In this document: piece after piece, positions 27,426 through 36,891 of the stretch | Position numbering within the stretch: position 1 is the stretch's first letter | Layout of the letters: the number at the start of each line of letters is the position of its first letter | Source: Moraxella atlantae NBRC 14588 | GTDB taxonomy: Bacteria; Pseudomonadota; Gammaproteobacteria; Pseudomonadales; Moraxellaceae | NCBI RefSeq assembly: GCF_001591265.1 | Contig: NZ_BCUL01000001.1 | Coordinates: 248,001-312,000 of the forward strand | Length of the DNA stretch: 64,000 bases | Direction of reading: 5' to 3' | Position numbers and translations under genes: made by a program | The notes under the pieces: generated by a model | What the model saw: only the letters and a program-made list of their open reading frames with translations | Database searches by the model: none | What the model was told of the DNA's origin: nothing

Positions 27426-28589
27426 ATGCGATTAGGTCAAGTTAATGTCATCTCAGTGCGCTTGTTAGCATTAGTGCTGGCGTGTTCGGTTGCCACAACG
27501 GGTTGTCAGACAGTCAAAGGTGTGTTTGGCAAGGGCAAAAAAGATGACATCTCAGCCACCCAAGCGCGCACTACCCAACAAGGCTACTACAGTGAGGCGC
27601 AAAACTACATCGCTAAAGGCAGCTACGCGCGCGCCACTGCGACACTCAAGGACTTGCGCACCTTTTATCCTGCAGGCGAATACGCCGAACAAGCCTTGCT
27701 TGACCAAATGTATGCCGAATTTCAGCATGGCGATTACCTAGATGCGGTGGCAAGTGCCGAGCGTTTTATTCAGTCCTACCCAAGCAATCCACAAATTGCG
27801 TACGCTTATTATGTACGCGGCGTGGCAAACATGCAGGTTGCCAATGATGGATTTTCTAAATACACCAACCTAAACCCTGCCCATCAAGACATGGGTTACT
27901 ACCGTGTGGCATTTGCTAATTTGCAAGAGCTGATTGCGCGCTACCCCAACAGCCAATACGCCCCTGATGCCGCGCTGCGTCTGCGCTATATGTACAATCT
28001 TTTTGCCGAGCACGAGATGAACATTGCGCGTTGGTATATCAAGCGCAAAGCCTACGTGGCATCTGCCAATCGTGCCAAGTGGGTGTTTCAATATTATCCG
28101 CAAAGTGAGGCAACTCCTGAAGCCATCGCGACCCTTGCCTACAGCTACCAACAACTGGGCATGACTGACACCGCACGGCAATACCAGCAGCTACTTGCCA
28201 TCAACTACCCACAGCTACTTGACCGTAACGGTAACGTACGCCTAGAAGACGCGCGGACAGGCTCAAGCTGGCTGAATAAAGCCACATTGGGCCTACTTGG
28301 GCAAAGCGCAACCAACCGCGACCTATCTACCGTCCAACCAGATGCCACCAAAACTGCCACCAAAACTCAAGTTATCCAGCCTTCACTTCAGCAACAAGCC
28401 GCTATCCAACAAGCAGCAAGCTTACGACTTGCCAATGCTGACGTTGCGCCCAATGCACCAACCGCCACGCCCAATACCAACTTGCCCAATACACCTGCGC
28501 AAGAAGCCGAACCAGTGGCACCCAATCCATTGGATAACATCAATTTTGGTTTAGGTTTGCCGCCTGATAATACCAGCCCTGTCAAATAA
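27426..28589 (+). CDS. bamD: outer membrane protein assembly factor BamD
   Basis: A 387-residue lipoprotein of the BAM complex, which folds beta-barrel proteins into the outer membrane. A signal peptide ends in TTGC with Cys27. TPR repeats follow, with YNYIAKGSY-like, YPAGEYAEQALL and YPSNPQIAYAYYVRGV segments at the expected places. BamD is usually about 245 residues; here a Gln/Ala/Pro/Thr-rich tail of about 110 residues is added. I chose the ATG at 27426, which has a GAGGG eight bases before it; the frame is open further upstream without a good start. Confidence 0.9.
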   Translation: MRLGQVNVISVRLLALVLACSVATTGCQTVKGVFGKGKKDDISATQARTTQQGYYSEAQNYIAKGSYARATATLKDLRTFYPAGEYAEQALLDQMYAEFQHGDYLDAVASAERFIQSYPSNPQIAYAYYVRGVANMQVANDGFSKYTNLNPAHQDMGYYRVAFANLQELIARYPNSQYAPDAALRLRYMYNLFAEHEMNIARWYIKRKAYVASANRAKWVFQYYPQSEATPEAIATLAYSYQQLGMTDTARQYQQLLAINYPQLLDRNGNVRLEDARTGSSWLNKATLGLLGQSATNRDLSTVQPDATKTATKTQVIQPSLQQQAAIQQAASLRLANADVAPNAPTATPNTNLPNTPAQEAEPVAPNPLDNINFGLGLPPDNTSPVK

Positions 28590-28655
28590 AACTTGCTAAA
28601 GACCGAACACAGCCCCATTTAGATTTTTCTAGATTAAGCTTAACGATATACCCTG

Positions 28656-28690
28656 GCGCGTTTGTAACTACCCAGACGCGCGGCTTTTTT
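28656..28690 (+). terminator. possible terminator after bamD
   Basis: GCGCGT and ACGCGC form a six-base stem with a 14-base loop, followed after two bases by C and six T. It lies in the 192-base gap before dnaG. Confidence 0.45.
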
Positions 28691-28781
28691 GTCTTCTCAA
28701 TATCGTTTGAGCCAAACTTTTGGTTAAAAAATACCGCCCACTACTTTTTGCAGTTATTAAGCCACCAGCCGCCCAGTCACT

Positions 28782-30959
28782 ATGAGCAATGCCATCATCG
28801 AGCAAATCCTTGCCAATGCCGATATCGTGCAGATCATCGGCAAGCATGTCGAACTAAAACGCTCAGGCAAAGAGTATAAAGGCTGCTGTCCATTTCATGG
28901 CGAAAAATCCCCGTCGTTTTTTGTCAATCCCCAAAAAAATCTCTACAACTGTTTTGGCTGCGGTGCCAAAGGCAATGCCTTAACCTTTTTAAAAGAATAT
29001 GAAAACCTAACCGCAGGCGAGGCGTTGCAAGAATTGTCGCGCCAAACAGGTATTGAGCTGCCCAAAGACAAGCCCAAAGACGTATCATATCAGCGTAAGC
29101 CCATCGTGCCCGTGCCTGTAGCCAGCACAAGTCCACCCCAAAACCTACCTAGCCCATCACCAAGTTTACCACCCGATTGGCATGCGTCCGTGAGTAATCA
29201 TGGTGATGATATACCGTTTTTGCCTCAGGACACGGCAGCAAATTTTGCGCCTACCAATCCCACTGCGAGCAATGAGGCAGACACGCAAGGCAATTTGTAT
29301 CAACTGCTGCAAGCCGTTTGTCAGTTTTATCAGCATGCGCTACAACAAAGCCCAATCGCTCAGCAGTATTTTAAAAACCGCGGCGTGACTGACGATACCA
29401 TCGCCACGTTCGCGCTTGGCTATGCGCCATCCGATTGGCACCACTTAGAACAGGCGTTTGCGCGTGACATTGAGGGCTTGCGCGCGTTGGGACTGGTGCG
29501 CCAGTCTGACAAAACTGGCAATGATTATACCCTGCTGCGTCACCGGGTGATTTTTCCAATTCGCGATTATCAAGGACAAGTGGTAGGTTTTGCAGGACGC
29601 GCGCTGTCGGATAATGACAAGCCCAAGTACATCAACTCTAGCGATTCGCCTGTATTTCACAAGCAGCATTTGTTATACGGCTTGTATGAGGCACGCACGG
29701 CAAAAGCCAGCGACTGGTTGGTGGTTGAAGGCTATATGGATGTCATCAGCCTGTATCAGGCAGGCGTGTATGGCGCGGTCGCCAGTATGGGCACAGCGAT
29801 TGGTACACCACAAATCGAGCGATTGTTGCAGCTTAACCCTGTTTTGACGTTGAGTTTTGACGGTGATGAAGCTGGACAAAAAGCAGCATGGCGTGCCATG
29901 GAAAACGGCTTGCCCGCGCTTAGCGATGGTAAAGAGCTACGATTTTTGACCCTGCCTGACCAGCATGACCCCGACAGCTTTGTTAAAGCGCATGGCGCCG
30001 AGGCAATGCGCGAGCAAATCCGCCAAGCTGTGCCGCTGTCACAATATTTGTTCTCAATTTTAAGCCGTCGCTATGACATTACCAGTGCCGAAGATCGCAG
30101 CAGGATTTTACGCCAAGTTAGTACGCTGACCCAAAAACTACCTAAAGGCAGCTATGGTTGGCTGTTGCGTGAGGACATCCGCACACGGTTGGGACTTGGT
30201 CGGCGACAACAGGCGCGACAAGCCCAAGATGCCCTGATTAACTTTGCCAGTAAAGTCACCGCACAAATCCAACTTCAGCTGTGTTTTTTGTATCATCCCG
30301 AATTGCTGGGCGCAAACGTCGATGGTGCCCTTAACCAAACGCTGCTGACCCAAATTTATCAAGACAGCCGCGCGTATCGGGCATTTGTTTTACCACCGCG
30401 TTTGGCAAAAAAATCTACCTCACCCAATGCCCATCGGCTTTTTGCCAAACTAACGTTTTTGCCTACCTACCGACACGATCACCATGATTTATATGTACGC
30501 CTGCAGCAAAACCCAAGTGTTATCGATCGGTTGTTATTTTTGCACTATCAACACCATTATTTGACTTGGCAAAACATCGCCGATGATGACTTGCTGCGGT
30601 TAATTGCACGTGTACAACAAGCCCAATCCAATCTTGCTGAAATTTACAACGACGACACACTCACCACCAGTGAGCGTACCGATGCCAAGGCGTATTTTAT
30701 TTTGGCAGGCTTACCGCCCGAGCAGCAACGCCAGCTAGTGCCGCATTGGTTGAACTTTGCGGCTGATTTAGAAGCGCGATCGGTTGATGACTTGACGGTG
30801 ATGATCAACGAGATTTTACTAAATTTAATGATTCAAGCATTAGAGGAGCAAAGCAAAACGCTGCCCAAACGCGATCTACTTGCCGTACAAACCCATCGCC
30901 AACACCTCATTGCCATCAGCGAATGGCAACGCGACTACCACCGCCAGCAATTACAATAG
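28782..30959 (+). CDS. dnaG: DNA primase DnaG
   Basis: A 725-residue primase that lays RNA primers at the replication fork. The N-terminal CHC2 zinc finger reads CPFHGEKSPSF then CFGCGAKGNAL. A linker of about 60 extra residues (about 105-165) precedes the TOPRIM catalytic core, whose VVEGYMDV and SFDGDEAGQKAAWRA blocks are clear. The C-terminal region should bind the DnaB helicase. The extra length beyond E. coli (581) lies in the linker and C-terminal part. No Shine-Dalgarno is obvious before the ATG. Confidence 0.95.
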   Translation: MSNAIIEQILANADIVQIIGKHVELKRSGKEYKGCCPFHGEKSPSFFVNPQKNLYNCFGCGAKGNALTFLKEYENLTAGEALQELSRQTGIELPKDKPKDVSYQRKPIVPVPVASTSPPQNLPSPSPSLPPDWHASVSNHGDDIPFLPQDTAANFAPTNPTASNEADTQGNLYQLLQAVCQFYQHALQQSPIAQQYFKNRGVTDDTIATFALGYAPSDWHHLEQAFARDIEGLRALGLVRQSDKTGNDYTLLRHRVIFPIRDYQGQVVGFAGRALSDNDKPKYINSSDSPVFHKQHLLYGLYEARTAKASDWLVVEGYMDVISLYQAGVYGAVASMGTAIGTPQIERLLQLNPVLTLSFDGDEAGQKAAWRAMENGLPALSDGKELRFLTLPDQHDPDSFVKAHGAEAMREQIRQAVPLSQYLFSILSRRYDITSAEDRSRILRQVSTLTQKLPKGSYGWLLREDIRTRLGLGRRQQARQAQDALINFASKVTAQIQLQLCFLYHPELLGANVDGALNQTLLTQIYQDSRAYRAFVLPPRLAKKSTSPNAHRLFAKLTFLPTYRHDHHDLYVRLQQNPSVIDRLLFLHYQHHYLTWQNIADDDLLRLIARVQQAQSNLAEIYNDDTLTTSERTDAKAYFILAGLPPEQQRQLVPHWLNFAADLEARSVDDLTVMINEILLNLMIQALEEQSKTLPKRDLLAVQTHRQHLIAISEWQRDYHRQQLQ

Positions 30960-30961
30960 CG

Positions 30962-32272
30962 TTAGCGTTGGGTCATCTGAATGCGCGCATCTTGAAACAT
31001 ATCCATCTCAGGGGCAAGTACTTTCATAAAACGATCAAAGTACAACATCTGTTTGGTGAGTAACGCAAAATCGCGTGGAAAATGAATACCATGCCGCTTG
31101 CCCACCTCCACCATCTCAAGCAGCATTTGATTAATTTCTTCAGCATGATCTTTGAGCTGCGTTGGGTCGTGCTGGTCGATGGTTTTGCCGATAAACAAGC
31201 TATCTTCTGCCAAAATCTGTTTCATCACACGGCGCAAATCTGCCGCCAGCGTGTCCACATCAACCGCGATCGCCTCGTGGGTCATACCCATCTCAATCAT
31301 GTGTTTTGCCATGCTGCGATAGTCTTCTGCGGCAAAGCTTGTCATCATACCCACACACGCCTGCCATGCCTCAGGCTTGAGCCGTCCAACAATACCAAAA
31401 TCAATAAACCCAATTCGCCCATCCTCAAGCAGCATGAGATTGCCTGCGTGCAAATCGGCATGAAAACTGTTGCACAGCATAAGGCTTGCAAACCATGTGT
31501 TCAAGGTTGTCGCCATCACATCCGCAGGGTTGGCGCAATAGCGGCGCATGGCGGTTTCATCAATCATTGACACGCCATACAATCGCTGCATGGTGAGTAC
31601 CTTTTGGGTAGATAGCTCGTGATACACACGCGGCGCGACCACACGCTGATTGTCGGTATGCTGCAAAAATTCTTGAAACTCATCAATATTTTGTGCTTCT
31701 TCGATAAAATCGGTTTCTGCCAGCATACGCAAACGAATTTCATCAATAATTGGCGCAAGACTGGCAAATTTTAATGACGGCGTGAGTGCCTCAAGCAGCT
31801 TACTTGCGCCGTACAATACGCCCAAATCGGTATCAATCGTGGTAGCAACATCGGGCTTTTGTACTTTAAGCACAACCTGATCACCATTTTTTAGCACAGC
31901 AGCGTGTACTTGCGCAATTGATGCCGAAGCCAGCGGTATCTTATCAATACTGGCAAAAATATCATCTAGTGTTTGCCCATCGCGTTCAAGCTCAGTGCGC
32001 AATACGCCTTCGATATAGTCATATAGCAATGGCGTGGTCTGGTCTAGACAGCCTTGAAACGCCTCAACGTATTCACGCGGAAACAATGATGGCGTACTGG
32101 CAATAAACTGCCCGATTTTGATATACGTGGTACCCAACTGCTCAAAACTTTGGCGCAATAGCTGAGGGCTCATTTTTTCGCCACGCGCAAGGTGCAAACC
32201 TGTCTTGGCAGCAACATTGGCAGTTTGCCCGATACGCTGTGCAACATTAAGCGATTTTTTAATAAAATTCAT
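30962..32272 (-). CDS. ABC1/UbiB-family atypical kinase
   Basis: A 436-residue ABC1 kinase-like protein. It has the family-specific KxGQ motif (YIKIGQF), the Ala-rich nucleotide loop ASIAQVHAA, a VVLKVQKP lysine, the catalytic-like FHADLHAGNLML and the metal-binding FIDFGIVGRL. UbiB itself supports ubiquinone synthesis and carries two C-terminal membrane helices; those are absent here, so this is a soluble paralogue and its substrate is open. It is the last gene of a same-strand run that starts with the AmpG-like permease. Confidence 0.85.
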   Translation of the reverse strand: MNFIKKSLNVAQRIGQTANVAAKTGLHLARGEKMSPQLLRQSFEQLGTTYIKIGQFIASTPSLFPREYVEAFQGCLDQTTPLLYDYIEGVLRTELERDGQTLDDIFASIDKIPLASASIAQVHAAVLKNGDQVVLKVQKPDVATTIDTDLGVLYGASKLLEALTPSLKFASLAPIIDEIRLRMLAETDFIEEAQNIDEFQEFLQHTDNQRVVAPRVYHELSTQKVLTMQRLYGVSMIDETAMRRYCANPADVMATTLNTWFASLMLCNSFHADLHAGNLMLLEDGRIGFIDFGIVGRLKPEAWQACVGMMTSFAAEDYRSMAKHMIEMGMTHEAIAVDVDTLAADLRRVMKQILAEDSLFIGKTIDQHDPTQLKDHAEEINQMLLEMVEVGKRHGIHFPRDFALLTKQMLYFDRFMKVLAPEMDMFQDARIQMTQR

Positions 32273-32327
32273 AGCGTTTTGGTCAGTTAAAATAGATGCT
32301 AAGGTATTTTAGCATATTTCGTTTGAG

Positions 32328-33146
32328 CTAAAAAATGCGATCCGTCTGCGCGCAAACTAGGCATTGTGGATCTTGCTGATAACGTAACTTGCGTAAATTC
32401 ATGCTCTGCCCTTGCCACAACAATAACTGATTTGCGATTGGGTTTTTGTTTAATCCCAAAAATGTCAAAGCAGCTTGTGCTTGTAGGTTTGCCATGATTT
32501 GTGTCGTACTGGCAAGTACGCCGCTAGTCGCGCAGTTGCGCGTGTCATCCTGTGTGCCCGTTTCAGGGAAGACACACTGATAACAGCCTGTGCCCAAATA
32601 AGCTTCATACAGTGCTAACTGCCCTTGCTGGGCGATTGCTGATGCGCTAAGCAAGGGTAATTGATACTTGACAGCCAAGCGGTTAAGATCATTGCGTATG
32701 CTGAAATTGTCTGTGCAGTCGCAAATTAATTTACTTAGGCTATTTTGGATAAACTGAGTTAAAATGACATCGGCATTGCTCGCATTTAAACGGGTATAAT
32801 GCGCATCAACTTGACAAAACTCGTTGATAGTTTGCAAACGCGCTTGCCCAACCAAGGCTTTGGGCTGCCCGACATTGTTGGGTAAAAACAGGCTCTGGCG
32901 TTGTAAGTTACTGATATCTACCGTATCATCATCAAGCAAGGTAATCTGCCCAACTCCTGCCCGTGCCAAGGTTTCTGCCAACGGACAGCCCAACCCACCA
33001 ACACCGATGATCAACACGCTACTGTTTTTCAAGCGTTGTTGTGCCTCAATATCCCACTCATCTAACAGGATTTGGCGAGCATAGCGCATGAGCTCATCGT
33101 CACTGAGCGTTTGGTTTAAAAAATTATTTTTTGTTGTGGAATTCAT
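32328..33146 (-). CDS. MoeB/ThiF/HesA-type adenylyltransferase
   Basis: A 272-residue E1-like enzyme that adenylates the C-terminal glycine of a sulfur-carrier protein (MoaD or ThiS). GVGGLGCPLAETLARAGVG is the nucleotide-binding loop, DCTDNFSIRNDLN the catalytic Asp region, and CYQCVFP with CLVC supply the zinc cysteines. The reading frame contains one copy of the 16-bp repeat, coding NSLSK at about 132-136. Whether it serves molybdopterin or thiamine cannot be said: no moaD or thiS lies in the window. Confidence 0.85.
   Translation of the reverse strand: MNSTTKNNFLNQTLSDDELMRYARQILLDEWDIEAQQRLKNSSVLIIGVGGLGCPLAETLARAGVGQITLLDDDTVDISNLQRQSLFLPNNVGQPKALVGQARLQTINEFCQVDAHYTRLNASNADVILTQFIQNSLSKLICDCTDNFSIRNDLNRLAVKYQLPLLSASAIAQQGQLALYEAYLGTGCYQCVFPETGTQDDTRNCATSGVLASTTQIMANLQAQAALTFLGLNKNPIANQLLLWQGQSMNLRKLRYQQDPQCLVCAQTDRIF
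32731..32746 (+). repeat. copy 1 of the TTACTTAGGCTATTTT repeat
   Basis: Exact 16-mer inside the MoeB/ThiF-like gene, where the opposite strand codes NSLSK. Confidence 0.75.
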
Positions 33147-33159
33147 AAGATTTTTAAAT

Positions 33160-33175
33160 TTACCTAGGCTATTTT
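33160..33175 (+). repeat. copy 2 of the repeat
   Basis: TTACCTAGGCTATTTT, one mismatch to the consensus, in the 75-base gap between prmC and the MoeB/ThiF-like gene. Confidence 0.75.
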
Positions 33176-33221
33176 ATAAAAAATTAGCGAGCAATAAGCG
33201 ATCTATTTGCTTATTAGTCGT

Positions 33222-34082
33222 TTAGGCAAAACCAAACGTCACGCGCTCATTGCCACCATAATCGCGCACGGTTTGAATCGCATCAAAGCCTGCCTCTGCC
33301 AATAACTTGCGCACTGCCCCACCCTGTTGGTAACCATGCTCAAACGCCAATAACCCATGCGCCACCAAAAATGCGCGGCTGTGCTCGATGATATGGGCAA
33401 TATCTACCAAACCATTATCGGCTGCCACCAAAGCACGCAGCGGCTCAGCGTGTAGTTGCGCTAGGTGTGTGTCATCGGCTGCGATGTATGGCGGATTGCT
33501 GATGATCACCTCAAATTGCGGCGGCGACGGCATGGCAGCAAACGATGCAAACCAACTGCCCTGTCGCAAGGTGACGTTATTGACCTGTAATGCCGTCACG
33601 TTTTGTTGGGCAACTTGTAACGCGTCGGTAGAAATATCGACAGCGGTAACCTGCCAATCGGGCAATTCTAACGCCAGACTGATCGCCAAACAACCGCTAC
33701 CCGTGCCTAAGTCTAACAGCTGTTTTGGTTGGTTCGTGTGATTTTTGCTTAGGCTATTTTTGGGGTTATTTAGCACATCAAGCACGGTTTCCACCAGTCG
33801 TTCGCTGTCGGGGCGTGGGATCAACGTGTGTTCATTGACCAAAAATTCATGCCGCCAAAACGCTTGTTTACCAATGACATACGCCAAGGGTATATCTTGG
33901 GCAAGTTGGGCCAACCCTGCGCGATAGTTTGCCAACACCTTATCACTAAGCGTGTCATCGCCGTGGCTGATTAAGTAACCCAACGGCTGGTTGAGACAAT
34001 GTAAAAGCCATTGCTGCCGCGTGTGCCGATCAACGGGGCTGCTTTCGGCAAGCAGTTGTTTAATGGTGATTGAATTTTGCAT
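33222..34082 (-). CDS. prmC: peptide chain release factor N5-glutamine methyltransferase
   Basis: A 286-residue SAM-dependent methyltransferase that methylates the GGQ glutamine of release factors. It has an N-terminal helical domain (about 1-95), the SAM-binding DLGTGSGCLAISLALE, and the catalytic NPPY at 196-199 (IISNPPYI). A copy of the repeat family codes an NSLSK-containing insert just before the SAM domain. It starts 28 bases after the AmpG-like gene and probably belongs to the same transcript. Confidence 0.92.
   Translation of the reverse strand: MQNSITIKQLLAESSPVDRHTRQQWLLHCLNQPLGYLISHGDDTLSDKVLANYRAGLAQLAQDIPLAYVIGKQAFWRHEFLVNEHTLIPRPDSERLVETVLDVLNNPKNSLSKNHTNQPKQLLDLGTGSGCLAISLALELPDWQVTAVDISTDALQVAQQNVTALQVNNVTLRQGSWFASFAAMPSPPQFEVIISNPPYIAADDTHLAQLHAEPLRALVAADNGLVDIAHIIEHSRAFLVAHGLLAFEHGYQQGGAVRKLLAEAGFDAIQTVRDYGGNERVTFGFA
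33747..33760 (+). repeat. copy 3 of the repeat (14-bp core)
   Basis: GCTTAGGCTATTTT inside prmC. The opposite strand again codes NSLSK. Confidence 0.7.
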
Positions 34083-34098
34083 TTACTTAGGCTATTTT
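34083..34098 (+). repeat. copy 4 of the repeat
   Basis: Exact 16-mer immediately upstream of the prmC start codon, in the 28-base gap to the AmpG-like gene. Confidence 0.75.
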
Positions 34099-34110
34099 TA
34101 TTTTAAAAAA

Positions 34111-35661
34111 TTACTTGACCACCGCTGTGTCATTAGGCTTTGCCATAACGGTCTTATCCACCCAATAAATCAACGCCAAAATTGGCAAGCCCAACAACGT
34201 GGTAAAGGTAAAAAACCACGCATAGCCCATGTTATCAACAATCGTGCCTGAATAGCCACCCAACACCTTGGGAATTAGCGTCATCAGCGAGCTAAAAATC
34301 GCATATTGCACGGCGGTAAAGCGAATACTGGTCAAGGATGACAAAAACGCGATAAACACCGCGCCTGCTAGCCCCGAGGCAAGGTTGTCCATGATGACCG
34401 CTAGATACATCACCAATGAATTATGCCCAACGCTTGCCAACCACACAAACATCAAATTGGTCATACATGCCAATACACCGCCAATCATCATCGCTTGCAT
34501 AATGCGAAAACGCTGCGCGACGATACCGCCAACAAAGCCGCCAATAATCACCATAATCACGCCATATAGCTTGACCGCTGTGGCGATCTCAGACTTGCTA
34601 AAGCCCATGTCTTCATAAAACACGTTGGAAATCACGCCTGCTACGATGTCCGAAATACGGTACAAACCAATCAACAGTAGCAGCAAAAATGCGCTTTTGC
34701 CATAGCGACGAAAAAAGTCTAAAATCGGCTCAACCCACGTGGTGACGGCGACTTGTTTTTGCACCACGCCTGCATGCACCAGTGCTGTACCGACACCCAA
34801 TGCCGCTGCCAGCGACGCAACGAGCGTGATCGCTTCTAGCAAAAACCCGGCTAATACACCTTCTACTTCAGGCAACAGCTTGCCCAAACCTGCAAAACAA
34901 GCGACAAACACCGACACTGCGCACACAAACACCAACACCAACCGCGCATAATCACCAACAGGACGCTCAGGCGGCGCACGATTGACCGCAGGCTCGCGGA
35001 TCATCAGCGTTGTCGCCACGCCCACGCCCATCACCGCTGCCATCACCCAGTATGTATTGCGCCACGCTTCATAAATATACGCGTCTTTGACCGAGCCAAA
35101 GTACTCTGCCAAGAACAACGCCCCTGCACCTGCAACAATCATGCCAATACGATAGCCTGCGTTGTAAGTTGCCGAGAGTACAGACTGCATTTGGGTATCG
35201 GCAAGCTCAATGCGGTACGCATCAATCACGATATCTTGCGTTGCCGATGAAAACCCAAGCCACACTGCGCCCACCGCCATGGCAAACAGCTGCGTCCCGT
35301 TGGCAGGATTGACGCTTGCCATCCACAAAATCGCGCCAATAATCATCAACTGCGCCACCAACAGCCAACCACGCCGCCGCCCCAACGTACGCGTCAAAAC
35401 AGGCAACGGCAGCGCATCAATCAGCGGCGCCCAAATAAACTTAAACGAATAGCCCAACGCCGCCCAGCTAAACATCGTCACCGTGCTACGATCCACCCCT
35501 GCCTCACGCAGCCACAGCGATAGGCTAGAGAAAATCAGCAAAATCGGGATACCTGCCGAAAAACCCAGCAACGCCATGATACCTGCGCGTTTATCAGCAT
35601 ATGCTAAAAGTGCCTGCTGCCATGAGGTTTGGCGTTTAGGGGAAGCGGATTGGCGTGCCAT
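34111..35661 (-). CDS. AmpG-like MFS permease (muropeptide importer)
   Basis: A 516-residue major facilitator protein with about 12-14 membrane helices. The start GFSAGIPILLIFSSLSLWLREAGVDRS, then WAPLIDALPLP, GRRRGWLL and SATQDIVIDAYRIE are typical of AmpG, which imports GlcNAc-anhydroMurNAc peptides for cell-wall recycling and can influence ampC induction. The family fit is good. Other AmpG-like paralogues exist, so the substrate is inferred. Confidence 0.85.
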   Translation of the reverse strand: MARQSASPKRQTSWQQALLAYADKRAGIMALLGFSAGIPILLIFSSLSLWLREAGVDRSTVTMFSWAALGYSFKFIWAPLIDALPLPVLTRTLGRRRGWLLVAQLMIIGAILWMASVNPANGTQLFAMAVGAVWLGFSSATQDIVIDAYRIELADTQMQSVLSATYNAGYRIGMIVAGAGALFLAEYFGSVKDAYIYEAWRNTYWVMAAVMGVGVATTLMIREPAVNRAPPERPVGDYARLVLVFVCAVSVFVACFAGLGKLLPEVEGVLAGFLLEAITLVASLAAALGVGTALVHAGVVQKQVAVTTWVEPILDFFRRYGKSAFLLLLLIGLYRISDIVAGVISNVFYEDMGFSKSEIATAVKLYGVIMVIIGGFVGGIVAQRFRIMQAMMIGGVLACMTNLMFVWLASVGHNSLVMYLAVIMDNLASGLAGAVFIAFLSSLTSIRFTAVQYAIFSSLMTLIPKVLGGYSGTIVDNMGYAWFFTFTTLLGLPILALIYWVDKTVMAKPNDTAVVK

Positions 35662-35861
35662 GCAAAGTACCTAAATTTGTCAAATCGTTGAGAATCAAAC
35701 GCGCTGATGGCGTATAAAGTCAAGCAAAAATTGTGCTATTGTAACCTGTTTGCCACACGGTACAAGCACAAATTTTGCGCATGGCTGTGCTATACTGTAG
35801 GTTTGCTTTAAAATCGGTGCTTTTTTAAATTTGTGGAAATTTGGCATGACGGTTTTAACAT

Positions 35862-35877
35862 TTACTTAGGCTATTTT
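35862..35877 (+). repeat. copy 5 of the repeat
   Basis: Exact 16-mer in the 280-base gap between the AmpG-like gene and cysB, 65 bases before the cysB ATG. I see no strong promoter consensus in that gap. Confidence 0.75.
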
Positions 35878-35941
35878 AGACAAGCGATTTTGTTTGTAAA
35901 TCTTTTATAGTTAAACTTTTTGCACTCAAGTAAGGAAACCT

Positions 35942-36865
35942 ATGGCGATTCAGGTGGTTATCAATCAGCGGCATTTACAAATTCAGCTTAAACAGCTAGA
36001 GACGGTATGGCAAACGGTCATCAACGATTATAACCTCAGCCAAGCCGCCAAGGTGCTGCACACCAGCCAATCAAGCCTCAGCAAACACATCGCCGCGCTA
36101 GAAAATCAGCTTAAAGCCGATGTGTTTATTCGTCAAGGTAAACGCTTGGTTGGGCTATCGCCGATTGGTGAGCAGTTGTTGCCACATATTGAAAAAATTT
36201 TTGTTGAAATTCGTACAATTGAAAATTTGACGCTGGATTTTCAAAATCCCGATACAGGTGAATTGGCGATTGCCACGACGCACACGCAAGCACGCTACGT
36301 GCTGCCGTGGGTGGTCAAGCGGTTTCGCGAGCGTTACCCCAATGTGCGCTTGATTTTAAGCCAAGCTGATCCTGAGTCCATTGCACATATGGTGGCACAA
36401 GGGCAAGCGGATATCGGCATTGCTACCGAGTCACTTTTAACCAAAGACAATTTGCAATGCACGCGCTATTATGACTGGTATCATCACATCATCGTGCCTG
36501 AGGGTCATGCGTTGGCGGCGCAAGACAGCGTGGATATCGCTACTTTGGCGCAGTATCCGCTGATCACCTATCACGGCGGCTTTACGGGGCGTGGGGCGAT
36601 TGATGCGGCGTTTGCGCGCGCAGGTTTGCAGCCCAATATTGTTTTGACAGCACTGGATGCCGATGTGATTAGCACGTATGTTGCGCTTGGCATGGGGGTG
36701 GGTACGATTGCCGAGATGGCGTATGCACCCAATGCGCGTGGGCTGGTAAAAATCCCCACCCAGCTGTTTGGCAAACATGTGACGTGGATTGCGACACGCG
36801 CCGATAGTGATTTGCGCCATTTTGCCAAGGATTTTATTGTTATTTGTCAGCAGCAGTTTGCTTAG
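35942..36865 (+). CDS. cysB: CysB-type LysR regulator
   Basis: A 307-residue LysR-family regulator. The winged helix-turn-helix spans about 25-85 (LSQAAKVLHTSQSSLSKHIAALE). The effector domain opens with ATTHTQARYVLPWVV, and QADIGIATES is the CysB/Cbl signature that binds sulfate-related ligands or acetylserine. CysB switches on sulfur-assimilation genes when sulfur is short. An AAGGA precedes the ATG. selO starts 26 bases after the stop. CysB and its paralogue Cbl are hard to tell apart by eye. Confidence 0.85.
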   Translation: MAIQVVINQRHLQIQLKQLETVWQTVINDYNLSQAAKVLHTSQSSLSKHIAALENQLKADVFIRQGKRLVGLSPIGEQLLPHIEKIFVEIRTIENLTLDFQNPDTGELAIATTHTQARYVLPWVVKRFRERYPNVRLILSQADPESIAHMVAQGQADIGIATESLLTKDNLQCTRYYDWYHHIIVPEGHALAAQDSVDIATLAQYPLITYHGGFTGRGAIDAAFARAGLQPNIVLTALDADVISTYVALGMGVGTIAEMAYAPNARGLVKIPTQLFGKHVTWIATRADSDLRHFAKDFIVICQQQFA

Positions 36866-36891
36866 TTTTGCCACCATCATGAGAATTGCCC

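Noticed and set aside
32731-35877. The 16-bp repeat as a DNA uptake sequence
   Set aside because: Uptake sequences occur genome-wide and in both directions. Here all copies are in one 3.2-kb stretch and one direction.
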